From Hoeflea_A sp965249925 (GTDB taxonomy: Bacteria > Pseudomonadota > Alphaproteobacteria > Rhizobiales > Rhizobiaceae): DNA of 64,000 nt. The notes beneath the pieces were generated by a model. It was not told the origin of the DNA, did no database searches, and saw only the letters and a program-made list of their open reading frames with translations. Where the stretch lies: assembly GCA_965249925.1 (NCBI GenBank), contig OZ252260.1, forward strand, positions 3,844,001-3,908,000. Direction: 5' to 3'. The translations under genes and the position numbers were made by a program. This document shows, piece after piece, positions 15,630-23,951 of this stretch; position 1 is the stretch's first letter, and each line of letters starts with the position of its first letter.

Positions 15630-18178
15630 GAATCGCCATCCCCGATTTCGCGCTTGTCGTCTTGATCGGTCCCACCGGGGCCGGCAAATCGACCTTCGCC
15701 CGGCGGCATTTTCTGGAGACCGAGATCGTTTCCTCGGACCATTGCCGGGCGCTCGTCAGCGACGATGAAACCGACCAGTCCTCGACGTCGGACGCCTTCG
15801 AGCTGCTTTTTGCGACCGCGGCAATCCGCTTGCGCCGGCGCAAGCTGACCGTGGTCGACGCTACCTCGGTCCAGAAACGGGACCGGGCCCATCTCATCCG
15901 CCTGGCGCGCCAGTACCATGCGCTGCCGGTGGCGCTGGTGCTCGATATCGATCCGCAGGTCTGTTTCGAACGCAACGAAGCGCGCGACAACCGAGACTAT
16001 GGCCTCCGCGTACCGCGTCAGCATTCGCGTGCCCTGCGGCAAGGTCTGCGCGGCCTGCAGAAGGAGGGTTTTCGGCAGATCCAGGTCATGAAGACCCCGG
16101 AGCAGGCCGACGCCCTGGAAATCGTACGCGAACCGCTGTGGACCGACCAGCGATCGCTATCCGGGCCGTTCGATATCATCGGCGATGTCCATGGCTGCTT
16201 CGAAGAGCTCACGGAACTGCTGGAGCGGCTGGGTTACCACATCGATCCGCATGAGGCCGGCTCCGAAGCGCTGATCGGCGCTCGCCATCCGGAAGGCCGC
16301 ACGGCGTTTTTCGTTGGCGATATCTGCGACCGTGGACCGCGCAACGTAGACAGCCTGCGTCTGGTGATGGGCATGTGCGCGGAAGGATCGGCGCAGTGCG
16401 TCATGGGCAACCACGATAACAAGCTGGGCCGCTGGCTGATCGGCCGCAACGTGCAGGTCAAGCACGGGCTGGAACTGACCACGACCGAACTCGAAAACAC
16501 ATCCGATGCGTTCCGTGCCCAGGTCAGCGCCTTCATCGACGGCTTGCGCTCGCACGCATGGCTTGACGACGGCAGGCTGGTCATCGCCCATGCCGGTCTT
16601 AAGGAGGAGATGCACGGGCGCGGGTCGGGCGCGGTCCGCCAGTTCGCGATGTTCGGCGACACCACCGGGGAGGTCGATGAATTCGGTCTGCCTGTGCGCC
16701 TGGAGTGGGCGCGTGACTACAGGGGCGACGCGGCGGTGGTCTACGGCCACACGCCGGTGGTCGAAGCCGAATGGCTCAACAACACGCTGTGCATCGACAC
16801 CGGTTGTGTGTTCGGCGGTCACCTGACGGCGCTGCGCTGGCCGGAACGTCAGCTCGTCTCGGTACCAGCCCATCGGCAGTATTGCGAACCGGCGCGGCCG
16901 CTGCAGGAAACCACCGATCGCAGCGCCCAGCAGGAGCATGACAGGCTACTCTATTTCGACGACTACATCGGCAAGCGCCGCGTCGTCACGCGCTTTTCAA
17001 GCACGGTGCTGATTCCGGAAGAGAACAGCCTGGCCGCCCTGGAAGTGGCGAGCCGGTTCGCCGTCGATCCGCGCTGGCTGATCTACCTGCCGCCGACCAT
17101 GGCGGCGCCGCCGACCGCCACGGAAGACGGGTTTTTGGAGCGGCCGGAACCGGCGCTGGATTTCTTCGCCGAGCGCGGCGTCACCGATCTGGTGGTGGAA
17201 GAAAAGCACATGGGTTCGCGGGCACTGATCGTGCTGGCGCAGGATGCTGCCGCTGCCAAGGCGCGGTTCGGCGTCGAAGACGGCAAGGCCGGCATCATCT
17301 ACACCCGCACCGGGCGACCGTTCTTTGCCGACTCGACCATGGAGGCGGCGATCATCCAGCGCCTCGGCGCGGCGGTCTCCAAGGCCGGTCTTTGGCAGAC
17401 GCTGGCGACGGACTGGCTGCTGCTCGATGCCGAGGTCATGCCATGGTCCGCCAAGGCCGCCGAGCTGTTGCAGCGTCAGTACCACCCGACACACAGCGCC
17501 GCTTATCATTCGGCCGACGCATTGCTGAACGCCGTCGAAACGGCCGGCCCGATCGACGGGTTGGAGGCGGTTAGGTCCCTGGCGGCGGAGCGGCGCGGCA
17601 ATGCCGAACGCATGGCCCGTACCATCGACGGCTACTGCTGGAGCGCCGATAGCATCGAGGATTACCGGATCGCGCCATTTCACCTGCTGGCCTCGGAGGC
17701 AAGCGTGCACACCGACAAGCCGCACACCTGGCATATGGAAACCCTATCCGGGCTTGCCGAGCAGGATGCGATCCTGCGCACCACCGGCTGGCGCCGCATC
17801 GATGCCACCGACGGCACGCAGAGGGCGGCTGCCGTCGAATGGTGGCTGCAGCACACCGGGGCCGGCGGCGAGGGTTTCGTGATCAAGCCCAACGACTTCC
17901 TGTTGAAGGGTTCGACCGGCTTCGTGCAGCCAGCCATGAAGGTGCGCGGACGCGACTACCTGCGGATTATCTACGGACCGGATTACGACCTGCCCGGCAA
18001 TATCGAACGGCTTCGCGAGCGCGGCCTCAATCGCAAATTCTCGCTCGCCGACCGCGAGTTCAAGCTTGGACTGGAAGGCCTGCACCGGTTCGTCGAGAGG
18101 CAGTCCCTGGCCAAAGTACATGAGTGTGTTCTTGGCGTGCTCGCGCTGGAAAGCGAACCGGTCGATCCACGGCTGTGA
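15626..18178 (+). CDS. pnkp: polynucleotide kinase-phosphatase-ligase Pnkp
   Basis: An 850-residue three-domain RNA-repair enzyme. Residues 1 to ~170: polynucleotide 5'-kinase with P-loop GPTGAGKS (15-22). About 180-430: metallophosphoesterase 2',3'-phosphatase with GDVHG (186-190), GDICDRG (231-237) and GNHD (261-264). About 450-850: ATP-dependent ligase/adenylyltransferase with motif I EEKHMGSR, K527 being the adenylated lysine, and a late FVIKP block. The length matches known Pnkp proteins. With Hen1 (4-nt overlap upstream) it forms the known Pnkp/Hen1 complex that heals, methylates and seals RNAs cut by ribotoxins. All three catalytic signatures look intact, so the system should be active. 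Confidence 0.97.
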   Translation: MRIAIPDFALVVLIGPTGAGKSTFARRHFLETEIVSSDHCRALVSDDETDQSSTSDAFELLFATAAIRLRRRKLTVVDATSVQKRDRAHLIRLARQYHALPVALVLDIDPQVCFERNEARDNRDYGLRVPRQHSRALRQGLRGLQKEGFRQIQVMKTPEQADALEIVREPLWTDQRSLSGPFDIIGDVHGCFEELTELLERLGYHIDPHEAGSEALIGARHPEGRTAFFVGDICDRGPRNVDSLRLVMGMCAEGSAQCVMGNHDNKLGRWLIGRNVQVKHGLELTTTELENTSDAFRAQVSAFIDGLRSHAWLDDGRLVIAHAGLKEEMHGRGSGAVRQFAMFGDTTGEVDEFGLPVRLEWARDYRGDAAVVYGHTPVVEAEWLNNTLCIDTGCVFGGHLTALRWPERQLVSVPAHRQYCEPARPLQETTDRSAQQEHDRLLYFDDYIGKRRVVTRFSSTVLIPEENSLAALEVASRFAVDPRWLIYLPPTMAAPPTATEDGFLERPEPALDFFAERGVTDLVVEEKHMGSRALIVLAQDAAAAKARFGVEDGKAGIIYTRTGRPFFADSTMEAAIIQRLGAAVSKAGLWQTLATDWLLLDAEVMPWSAKAAELLQRQYHPTHSAAYHSADALLNAVETAGPIDGLEAVRSLAAERRGNAERMARTIDGYCWSADSIEDYRIAPFHLLASEASVHTDKPHTWHMETLSGLAEQDAILRTTGWRRIDATDGTQRAAAVEWWLQHTGAGGEGFVIKPNDFLLKGSTGFVQPAMKVRGRDYLRIIYGPDYDLPGNIERLRERGLNRKFSLADREFKLGLEGLHRFVERQSLAKVHECVLGVLALESEPVDPRL

Positions 18179-18405
18179 GCCAGCCAACCACTGCTTGCTC
18201 GCCTGATTTGATGGGTTTCAAGGCTGAGAAACGGCATCTGTTGAGGGGCTGAGACCGAACATCACGAAACCGTGAGCACGGTTTATCGCGGGCAGCGTCT
18301 TCCCAAGCTCGGAAATGCCCATATAAGCGCTATAATTTGGCCGCGATAGCGTGCGAATCCGCTCGATAAGTACGAGTGCTCCCACGTCCGACAGGAGAAA
18401 TCGAC

Positions 18406-18894
18406 ATGCCGACTGATCTGCTCACCCGTCGAACACTTCTCGCCGCCGGCGCTGCCGTCCTGGCGACCGGCATACCCGGGCTTCTTGTTCCCGCCACTGC
18501 GCAGGGCGTGGCGCCAACGCGTTCGATGCGTGGCGGTTCCAACAATTACCGCCCTGGGGCGCCGATCGTTGAGCGCATCGGCGGCGGCGGCTTCTGGATG
18601 ACCGGCACCGTACGCCGCGCCGGTGATGGCGCTCCGCTTTCCGGTCAGCGCATCCAGGTCTGGGCACATACGACAGAAGGACACGAGCGCGATTGGCACA
18701 GTCATGGAGCCACGCTCACCGATTCGAACGGTGAGTTCCGCCTTGAGATGCCGCAGATCGTCCCCGCCTTCGGCCAACCGCACGGCCACCTCGCCTATGA
18801 CAGCGGCGACTTCGAAACCGTGTTCCTGCGTCCGATCATGCGGAGCGCAAAGGACACCAGTCTGGAGGCGCACTTCGTCCTTCAGCCGGTCTGA
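18406..18894 (+). CDS. Tat-exported intradiol-dioxygenase-like periplasmic protein
   Basis: A 162-residue secreted protein. The N-terminus TRRTLLAAGAAVLATG is a twin-arginine signal with a likely cut after ATAQG. The mature part resembles the beta-sandwich of intradiol ring-cleavage dioxygenases: GTVRRAGDGAPLSGQRIQVW, then TDSNGEFRLEMPQ and a QPHGHLAY segment where the enzymes have their His-x-His iron ligands. The two iron-binding tyrosines are not evident, so catalysis on catechols is doubtful. AGGAG at 18393-18397 gives a strong ribosome site for the ATG at 18406. The next gene, a haem-b membrane protein, starts 4 nt after the stop, so the two probably work together in periplasmic redox chemistry. 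Confidence 0.8.
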   Translation: MPTDLLTRRTLLAAGAAVLATGIPGLLVPATAQGVAPTRSMRGGSNNYRPGAPIVERIGGGGFWMTGTVRRAGDGAPLSGQRIQVWAHTTEGHERDWHSHGATLTDSNGEFRLEMPQIVPAFGQPHGHLAYDSGDFETVFLRPIMRSAKDTSLEAHFVLQPV

Positions 18895-18898
18895 CCGA

Positions 18899-19525
18899 TT
18901 GGGCTCGAAAGCGATCAGCCGGACCCGCGCGATCCTGATCTGGGCCGCGCTTACGATCGCGATTGCCGTACCGATCGCCGCCGCCGCGGCGAGCCCGCTG
19001 CTTGCATGGCGCGATTGGGTCTATATCACCGCCGGATTGGCCGGCGTCGTCGCCATGGCGCTCATGCTCTTTCAGCCATTGCTGGTGGGTGGATACTTAC
19101 CCGGCCTGGCGGCTTTTCGTGGACGCCGCTTGCATCGCTGGGTCGGTGGTGCTCTGGTGATGGCGGTGGTGGTCCATGTCGCGGCGTTGTGGATCACCAG
19201 TCCGCCGGACGTGGTGGACGCGCTTCTGTTCCGATCGCCGACTCCGTTTTCCGCCTGGGGCGTCATCGCCATGTGGGCCGTTTTCGCGGCAGCGCTTGTG
19301 GCCGCGCTGCGCCGGCGGCTGCGCTTGCGACCGCGAACGTGGCGCCTTGCCCATACGTCCCTGGCGATGATTATTGTCGCCGGCAGTGTGGTCCATGCGG
19401 TGCTGATCGAAGGGACAATGGAAACGGTGTCGAAGGTGGTGCTTTGCGCGCTGGTCGTCGCGGCGACCGCGAAGGTCATGACCGATCTGAAGGTGTGGGC
19501 TGTCCGATCGCGCCGCAGGGTGTGA
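18899..19525 (+). CDS. ferric-reductase-like (MsrQ/FRD-type) haem-b membrane protein
   Basis: About 208 residues with six hydrophobic segments. Two pairs of histidines sit on neighbouring helices with the same spacing: LHRWVGG...VVH (H-x13-H) and AHTSLAM...VVH (H-x13-H), the pattern that binds two b haems in ferric-reductase-like transmembrane domains. The likely start is a TTG at 18899, 4 nt after the preceding stop; no ATG lies upstream of the first helix in this frame. No FAD/NADH domain is attached, so electrons must come from another partner or quinol. It likely passes electrons across the membrane to the Tat-exported protein encoded just before it. Confidence 0.8.
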   Translation: MGSKAISRTRAILIWAALTIAIAVPIAAAAASPLLAWRDWVYITAGLAGVVAMALMLFQPLLVGGYLPGLAAFRGRRLHRWVGGALVMAVVVHVAALWITSPPDVVDALLFRSPTPFSAWGVIAMWAVFAAALVAALRRRLRLRPRTWRLAHTSLAMIIVAGSVVHAVLIEGTMETVSKVVLCALVVAATAKVMTDLKVWAVRSRRRV

Positions 19526-19614
19526 CGCGGAATCGGCGGGGCGTCCGCGCACGCGGAAGCCTCTGGACAACGTCTCGCGAATGATGTCGATTTCAGTTTC
19601 CAACATCATGAACC

Positions 19615-21258
19615 ATGGAATTCATGTCCCGCACGATCGCCCATCTGACCGTCGAGTTCCTGATCGCCAACGGGATCGACACCCTCTATTGCCTGCCGGG
19701 CGTGCAGAACGATCCGTTTTTCGATGCACTTTATGATCGCCAGGACGTGCTGCGACCGATCCAGACGCGGCATGAACAGGGTGCGGCCTATATGGCGCTG
19801 GGCGCGGCGCTGGCGACGGGGCGGCCGCAGGCCTTTTGCATCGTGCCGGGACCCGGGTTTCTCAACGCCTGTGCGGCGCTGTCCACGGCCTACGCTGTCA
19901 ACGCGCCGGTCTTCGCATTGATCGGTCAGATTCCATCCGGTGCGATCGGCCAACGGGGCGGCATCCTGCACGAAATAGAGGGACAGCTGGAAACGCTGGC
20001 CAGCCTGACCAAACACGCCGCCCGGGTGACCGACGGCGAAATGGCCGCCGAACAGCTTGCCGCCGCCTGGCGCGCCATGGTTTCGGGGCGCCAGCGACCG
20101 GTCGGCATCGAGGTGCCGGCAGACGTTTGGGGCCGCGAAGCCGTCTACGACGCGGACGCCCTGTCCGTCGAGACACCCGCTCCCCTGATGGCCGATGCAG
20201 ACTCGATTGCGACGGCGGCCGATGTGATCGATGCGGCGGAGCGGCCGCTGATCGTCGTCGGCGGCGCGGCGCAGGCGCATGGCGAGGAGGTCGCCCGGCT
20301 CGCCCGCGCCCTCTCTGCCGGTGTCGTCAGCTTCCGCACCGGCAAGGGTGTCTTTCCCTCCGACAACCCGCTGTCGATTGGTGTGACGGAGGCACATGCG
20401 CTTTGGCCGGACTGCGATCTCGTCATCGGTCTCGGCACACGGCTGTTGATGCAGATGCAATGGGGCGTTGGCGATGATCTGAAGATCGTCCATATCGACG
20501 TCGACGCGGACATGCTCAATAAGCACCATCCGGCGACGGCGCCGATCCACGCCGATCTGGCCACCGCCCTGCCGGCGCTCAACGCGGCGATCGCCGATCC
20601 GCAGCCGCCGCGCGATGCCTGGCGGCAACGCATAGCCGGGCTGCGCCAGGCACCCGCCTACCGCGACGACCTGGCGCCGCAGATCGAATGGTTGTCAGCC
20701 ATCCGCGATGCCCTGCCGGAGGACGGCATTCTCGTCGATGAAATGACCCAGATCGCTTACGTCTCGCGCATCGCCTATCCGGTCAATCGGCCGCGGACCT
20801 ATCTCTCCACCGGCTACCAGGGGACACTCGGCTGGGGACTGCCGTCTGCCTTGGGCGCAGCCCACGCTCGCCGCGACGTGCCGGTGGTCTCGGTCACCGG
20901 CGACGGTGGCGCGCTGTTCGGAATCGGCGAACTCGCCACCGCCGCGCACCACCATATTCCGTTGACCGTCATTGTGTTCAGCGACCACGCTTTCGGCAAT
21001 GTGCGCGGATTCCAGCGTGACCGGTTCGGTGCCCGACACATCGCCTCCGACCTGACCAGCCCGGACTTTGTCGGTCTGGCGCAGAGTTTCGGCATCCAGG
21101 CGATGCGCGCCCATACGCCCGACGAGTTGCGGCAGCACCTTCGTGCGGCGCTGCGGGTCGATGCACCGGTTCTGATCGAAGTACCGGTCGGCGAGTTTCC
21201 GTCGCCCTGGAAATACATGCTGCTACCGAAGATCCGAGGCAAGCCCACCGGGGAATGA
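19615..21258 (+). CDS. thiamine-diphosphate-dependent enzyme (acetolactate synthase / benzoylformate decarboxylase family)
   Basis: A 547-residue protein with the three domains of the family. The N-terminal PYR domain contains the catalytic-glutamate block RHEQGAAYMA (E about residue 53) and the FCIVPGPGFLNACAALSTA loop; the central domain has the IDVDAD block; the C-terminal PP domain has the ThDP/Mg motif VTGDGGALFGIGEL ending near FGN. There is no regulatory subunit gene beside it, and the proposed FAD-binding stretch is weak, so a decarboxylase or lyase acting on a 2-keto acid is as likely as acetolactate synthesis. Start: ATG 19615, or the in-frame ATG at 19624, which has a slightly better ribosome site. 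It appears to be a single gene. Confidence 0.9.
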   Translation: MEFMSRTIAHLTVEFLIANGIDTLYCLPGVQNDPFFDALYDRQDVLRPIQTRHEQGAAYMALGAALATGRPQAFCIVPGPGFLNACAALSTAYAVNAPVFALIGQIPSGAIGQRGGILHEIEGQLETLASLTKHAARVTDGEMAAEQLAAAWRAMVSGRQRPVGIEVPADVWGREAVYDADALSVETPAPLMADADSIATAADVIDAAERPLIVVGGAAQAHGEEVARLARALSAGVVSFRTGKGVFPSDNPLSIGVTEAHALWPDCDLVIGLGTRLLMQMQWGVGDDLKIVHIDVDADMLNKHHPATAPIHADLATALPALNAAIADPQPPRDAWRQRIAGLRQAPAYRDDLAPQIEWLSAIRDALPEDGILVDEMTQIAYVSRIAYPVNRPRTYLSTGYQGTLGWGLPSALGAAHARRDVPVVSVTGDGGALFGIGELATAAHHHIPLTVIVFSDHAFGNVRGFQRDRFGARHIASDLTSPDFVGLAQSFGIQAMRAHTPDELRQHLRAALRVDAPVLIEVPVGEFPSPWKYMLLPKIRGKPTGE

Positions 21259-21340
21259 CGACCGGAACCGCCGCCATCAAGGTCCGTCTCTTACCGCTCA
21301 CAAAAGCGTGTTTCGTCGATAACTTTTTCAAAACACTCTC

Positions 21341-21352
21341 ACATTGTAATGT
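21341..21352. promoter_or_regulatory. short inverted repeat ACATT-GT-AATGT just upstream of a small secreted-protein gene
   Basis: A perfect 5-bp dyad with a 2-bp centre ends 6 bp before the ATG at 21359, within an AT-rich patch. It could be an operator; the same bases include TGTAAT (21345-21350), a possible -10 box, which would give an almost leaderless transcript. No matching regulator is known here. Confidence 0.3.
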
Positions 21353-21358
21353 GGCGTC

Positions 21359-21721
21359 ATGCGTGTTTTGGCTTCAATTCTGCTGGCGCTTTTTTTCGTG
21401 TCGTTCTCGGCACTTGCCAGCTATGAGACAGCCGATCACAAGGGGACGGCCGTTGGACTGGCGCAGCACGCGGCCGATACGCTGACAATCCCAACCGATG
21501 CGCCAGTCGCAAACCACAAGAACTCGGACGGGAAAGATGATTGCCCGTGCGAGGCGAAATCAGGATCGCTGACACTGACCTGCGGCGTTACGCTCGCATT
21601 GTCTGACGACATGAGCGGATACCTGCCGGACGTCAAGCAGGCCTGGTTTGCCTATGGGCATACCGATCGCAACGATCGGCTGATGTACCTCCTCCGCAGG
21701 CCCCCCCGATACGTCCTTTAG
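21359..21721 (+). CDS. small secreted protein of unknown function
   Basis: A 120-residue protein with a clear signal peptide (MRVLASILLALFFVSFSALA, cut near residue 20). The mature part is acidic then basic, with three cysteines, C-P-C close together in DDCPCEAKSG and one in TLTCGV, so a disulfide or metal site is possible. The C-terminus is arginine-rich. No family was recognised. It stands alone between the TPP-enzyme gene and an L,D-transpeptidase gene, with an inverted repeat directly before the start and a stem-loop 11 nt after the stop, which together look like a self-contained, regulated unit. Confidence 0.65.
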   Translation: MRVLASILLALFFVSFSALASYETADHKGTAVGLAQHAADTLTIPTDAPVANHKNSDGKDDCPCEAKSGSLTLTCGVTLALSDDMSGYLPDVKQAWFAYGHTDRNDRLMYLLRRPPRYVL

Positions 21722-21732
21722 AGCCGATAGCC

Positions 21733-21751
21733 GAGCACGCGCCGCGTGCTC
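21733..21751 (+). terminator. stem-loop after the small secreted-protein gene
   Basis: GAGCACGCG (21733-21741) is followed, after one C, by its complement CGCGTGCTC (21743-21751). The T-run (CTTTTA) begins only about 8 nt later, so it is an imperfect Rho-independent terminator. Its place 11 nt behind the stop codon supports that role. Confidence 0.45.
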
Positions 21752-21779
21752 CTAACTGCTTTTAAAAGGACTTGTATCC

Positions 21780-21920
21780 ATGCTGGAAAGATGTCTCATC
21801 GCTATTGAAGCGATAGCCTTAAATGGCGCCGACACGGCCCCATCGATCACATACGAATGCACAAAACTCGGTTCCTGTCTCCGGAGTCCGGCTCGACGCA
21901 CGTCGCGATCTTGTAGCTAA
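21780..21920 (+). CDS. possible 46-residue small ORF
   Basis: The ATG at 21780 follows AAAAGGA (about 9 nt upstream) and opens a frame of 46 codons ending TAA at 21918-21920, just before the L,D-transpeptidase gene. It contains five cysteines and no recognised motif; the second half is arginine-rich and looks less like protein. It might be a leader peptide or chance. Confidence 0.2.
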   Translation: MLERCLIAIEAIALNGADTAPSITYECTKLGSCLRSPARRTSRSCS

Positions 21921-21940
21921 GAAATTCAGGAACCAAGACC

Positions 21941-22624
21941 ATGAAAAAATCTGATTCCGGCCAGCCCCGGAGAGCGTTTCTGTGCGCCCTGGGCAGCTTC
22001 GGCCTGCTTTCGGCCGCCGGCTGTACCACGGTCAGCGATCCAAATCGGGAGCAGCCGAACTCGACTATTCAGCCGCTGTCCAGCAACGCTGCCTACGCGG
22101 CTCTGCCGAACGAAAAATTCCCGATTCCGGCCGTCAAACCGGGACAGCTGAAACCGCAGTATCAGCGCCGGCGCGTCCGTTACCGCACCCCGGAGAAGCC
22201 GGGGACGGTCGTTGTCGATACGCGCAATTTCTATCTTTATCACGTCGAACCGGGCGGCAGCGCCATGCGTTACGGCGTTGGTTTGGGACGGGCCGGCTTC
22301 GCCTGGTCCGGACGCGCCCAAATCGCATGGAAACGAAAATGGCCGAAATGGACGCCTCCCGATGCAATGATCAAGCGCGAGCCGCATCTCAGCAGGTGGA
22401 GCGCCGACAATGGCGGGATGCCGCCCGGCCTCACCAATCCGCTTGGCTCGCGCGCGCTGTACATCTTTCAAGGCGGGCGCGACACGCTCTACAGGCTGCA
22501 CGGAACGCCTGAGGTTGCCTCCATCGGGCGGGCTGTCTCGAGCGGTTGCGTCCGCCTCGTCAACCAGGATGTCATCCACTTGTATGACCGGGTCGAACCG
22601 GGTTCGACCATCGTGGTCGTCTAG
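21941..22624 (+). CDS. L,D-transpeptidase (YkuD / ErfK-SrfK family), probable lipoprotein
   Basis: A 227-residue envelope enzyme that forms 3-3 peptidoglycan cross-links or attaches proteins to peptidoglycan. The N-terminus PRRAFLCALGSFGLLSAAGC has a twin-arginine-like pair and a lipobox-like SAAGC (C28), so it may be a Tat-exported lipoprotein. The YkuD domain covers about 88-227 with H187 in LHGTP and the catalytic SSGCVRL (C203). A proline/arginine-rich linker separates anchor and domain. The next small gene starts 23 nt later with a strong ribosome site, so the two are likely cotranscribed. Several paralogues are usual in Hyphomicrobiales, so the specific role is unclear. Confidence 0.92.
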   Translation: MKKSDSGQPRRAFLCALGSFGLLSAAGCTTVSDPNREQPNSTIQPLSSNAAYAALPNEKFPIPAVKPGQLKPQYQRRRVRYRTPEKPGTVVVDTRNFYLYHVEPGGSAMRYGVGLGRAGFAWSGRAQIAWKRKWPKWTPPDAMIKREPHLSRWSADNGGMPPGLTNPLGSRALYIFQGGRDTLYRLHGTPEVASIGRAVSSGCVRLVNQDVIHLYDRVEPGSTIVVV

Positions 22625-22647
22625 TATTTCGAACAGGAGATCTGGAC

Positions 22648-22875
22648 ATGCGTGCAGACCGCAAAACCCGCAACCATCGGGTCGGACCGGACAGGTTCGG
22701 ACCGGGCGACGAAAGCCAGACCGCCGACGATCCGAGGGAAATGCATGAAACCCGCGAAGCCGGTGAAGGCACCGAGAATCTGGGACGCATTGCCCGGTCG
22801 ATCGGCTTCTCGTCGCGAGAGGCCGTTGAGATCGAGAGGATCTACCAATCGACGCCCACGGAGATGCTCAAATGA
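22648..22875 (+). CDS. small hydrophilic protein of unknown function
   Basis: A 75-residue charged protein. AGGAGA at 22635-22640 gives a very good ribosome site for the ATG at 22648. The first ~45 residues are low-complexity and rich in Arg, Asp, Glu and Gly; the last ~28 (NLGRIARSIGFSSREAVEIE...) look like two short helices. No family was recognised. It lies 23 nt after the L,D-transpeptidase gene and its TGA overlaps an ATG that opens an 18-codon frame leading to the thioredoxin-like gene, so the region appears to be one translationally coupled chain. Confidence 0.6.
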   Translation: MRADRKTRNHRVGPDRFGPGDESQTADDPREMHETREAGEGTENLGRIARSIGFSSREAVEIERIYQSTPTEMLK

Positions 22876-22928
22876 ACGTCATGATTGCATACGCGCAAAT
22901 TCACAAACAGATTGAGAACGCGTCATGA
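22872..22928 (+). CDS. 18-codon coupling ORF between two genes
   Basis: ATG at 22872 overlaps the preceding TGA (ATGA), and the frame ends in a TGA at 22926-22928 that overlaps the ATG of the thioredoxin-like gene at 22925 (again ATGA). It would make an 18-residue peptide beginning MNVMIAYAQI. The exact double overlap suggests a relay for translational coupling more than a functional peptide. Confidence 0.3.
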   Translation: MNVMIAYAQIHKQIENAS

Positions 22929-23419
22929 AGAAGAACAGAGTTGCACACCAGTCAAACCGCCAGAAGGCGAAAAGGCCGGCCGCTTCCCAGCCCCCGCAGG
23001 ATATCGGTCGCCGGAGGTTTCTGAGCCTTGCCCGCAACGGCGCCATCGGCGCGCTGGCGGTTGGAGGGGTCGGTTTCCTTTTTGTGCGACACGTCCAAGG
23101 CTCCATGCGCGAACATGATTTGTCGCGAATTGGAAACGGGACGCCAACCGTCGTGCAGGTTCATGATCCGCAATGTTCGCTGTGTCTGGCATTGCAGCGG
23201 CAGACACGCCAGGCGATGAAGCGGTTCGACGATGACGAGATCGACTATGTGATCGCCAACATCCGGTCGGCCGACGGGAGAAACTTCGCGCAGCAATACG
23301 GTGTTCCGCACGTGACGCTTCTGTTGTTCGACGCGAATGGCGTGCACAGGGGCACGTTGAGCGGACAACGACGAAGCGATGAACTGGCCACGGCGTTTCG
23401 TCGTATCCTGTCTCAGTGA
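22925..23419 (+). CDS. membrane-anchored thioredoxin-fold protein
   Basis: A 164-residue protein with a basic N-terminus, an RRRFLSLARNG twin-arginine-like motif and one hydrophobic helix (about 36-55), so the domain most likely faces the periplasm. The thioredoxin fold is shown by VVQVHDPQC84-S-L-C87, a CxxC redox pair at the expected place, and by a cis-proline block GVPHVTLLLFD further on. It could act as a thiol oxidoreductase or as a small carrier of reductant in the envelope. The ATG overlaps the end of the 18-codon frame before it. It is convergent with the deaminase gene (20 nt between stops). Confidence 0.7.
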   Translation: MKKNRVAHQSNRQKAKRPAASQPPQDIGRRRFLSLARNGAIGALAVGGVGFLFVRHVQGSMREHDLSRIGNGTPTVVQVHDPQCSLCLALQRQTRQAMKRFDDDEIDYVIANIRSADGRNFAQQYGVPHVTLLLFDANGVHRGTLSGQRRSDELATAFRRILSQ

Positions 23420-23439
23420 TCGCCGACGATGCGCTCGAC

Positions 23440-23910
23440 TCACCAGAACCCGGCGTGTACGGCGATGATGTCGTCTTCCAGTTCCGGATAGGGACCGCGC
23501 ACGATGACGGTCCGCTGTCCGGCATCGAAGATCCGCCGGCACGGCATGTCCATCGTCAGGTTTTCCGGATTGTCTCCGGTCAATTCCGCCAGCCGCTTCT
23601 CGGTCAGCCCGAAGACGACGGCGCCAATGCCCGCCCAATAGGTGCCGCCGGCGCACATGCAGCAAGGTTCCACCGAGGTGAAAAGCGTGAACGCCTGCAA
23701 GGCCTCCGCCGAAAACCGGCGGGCGGCCTCCCGCGCGACGTTGAGTTCGGCGTGGCCGACGCCGAAATCGGTCGAAAAGCTGTTGCCTGACTCGATCACA
23801 ATGGCGCCATCGCCATCGACCAGCAGCGCGCCGAAAGGATGGTTGCCGGCCTGGCGGCTGGCGGCCGAGACCGCGATCGCCTTTCTGAGATAAAAGATGT
23901 CGTCCTGCAT
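23440..23910 (-). CDS. nucleoside/guanine deaminase of the cytidine-deaminase-like superfamily
   Basis: A 156-residue zinc hydrolase with the family signature H53-A-E55 and P82-C83-C84-M85-C86 (PCxxC): one histidine and two cysteines bind zinc and the glutamate moves the proton. The NHPFGALLVD block and the FGLTEKRLAELTG region resemble guanine deaminases and tRNA-A34 deaminase relatives; TadA itself would be expected elsewhere in the genome. The start at 23910 was chosen because the fold begins there; the frame is open 37 codons further. It is the last gene of a minus-strand set with a GNAT acetyltransferase and an SAH-hydrolase-like gene, which hints at nucleoside metabolism. Confidence 0.85.
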   Translation of the reverse strand: MQDDIFYLRKAIAVSAASRQAGNHPFGALLVDGDGAIVIESGNSFSTDFGVGHAELNVAREAARRFSAEALQAFTLFTSVEPCCMCAGGTYWAGIGAVVFGLTEKRLAELTGDNPENLTMDMPCRRIFDAGQRTVIVRGPYPELEDDIIAVHAGFW

Positions 23911-23951
23911 GCCTCTCTTTCCGTTTTGGCGAGGACACCCGTGCCCGGTCA

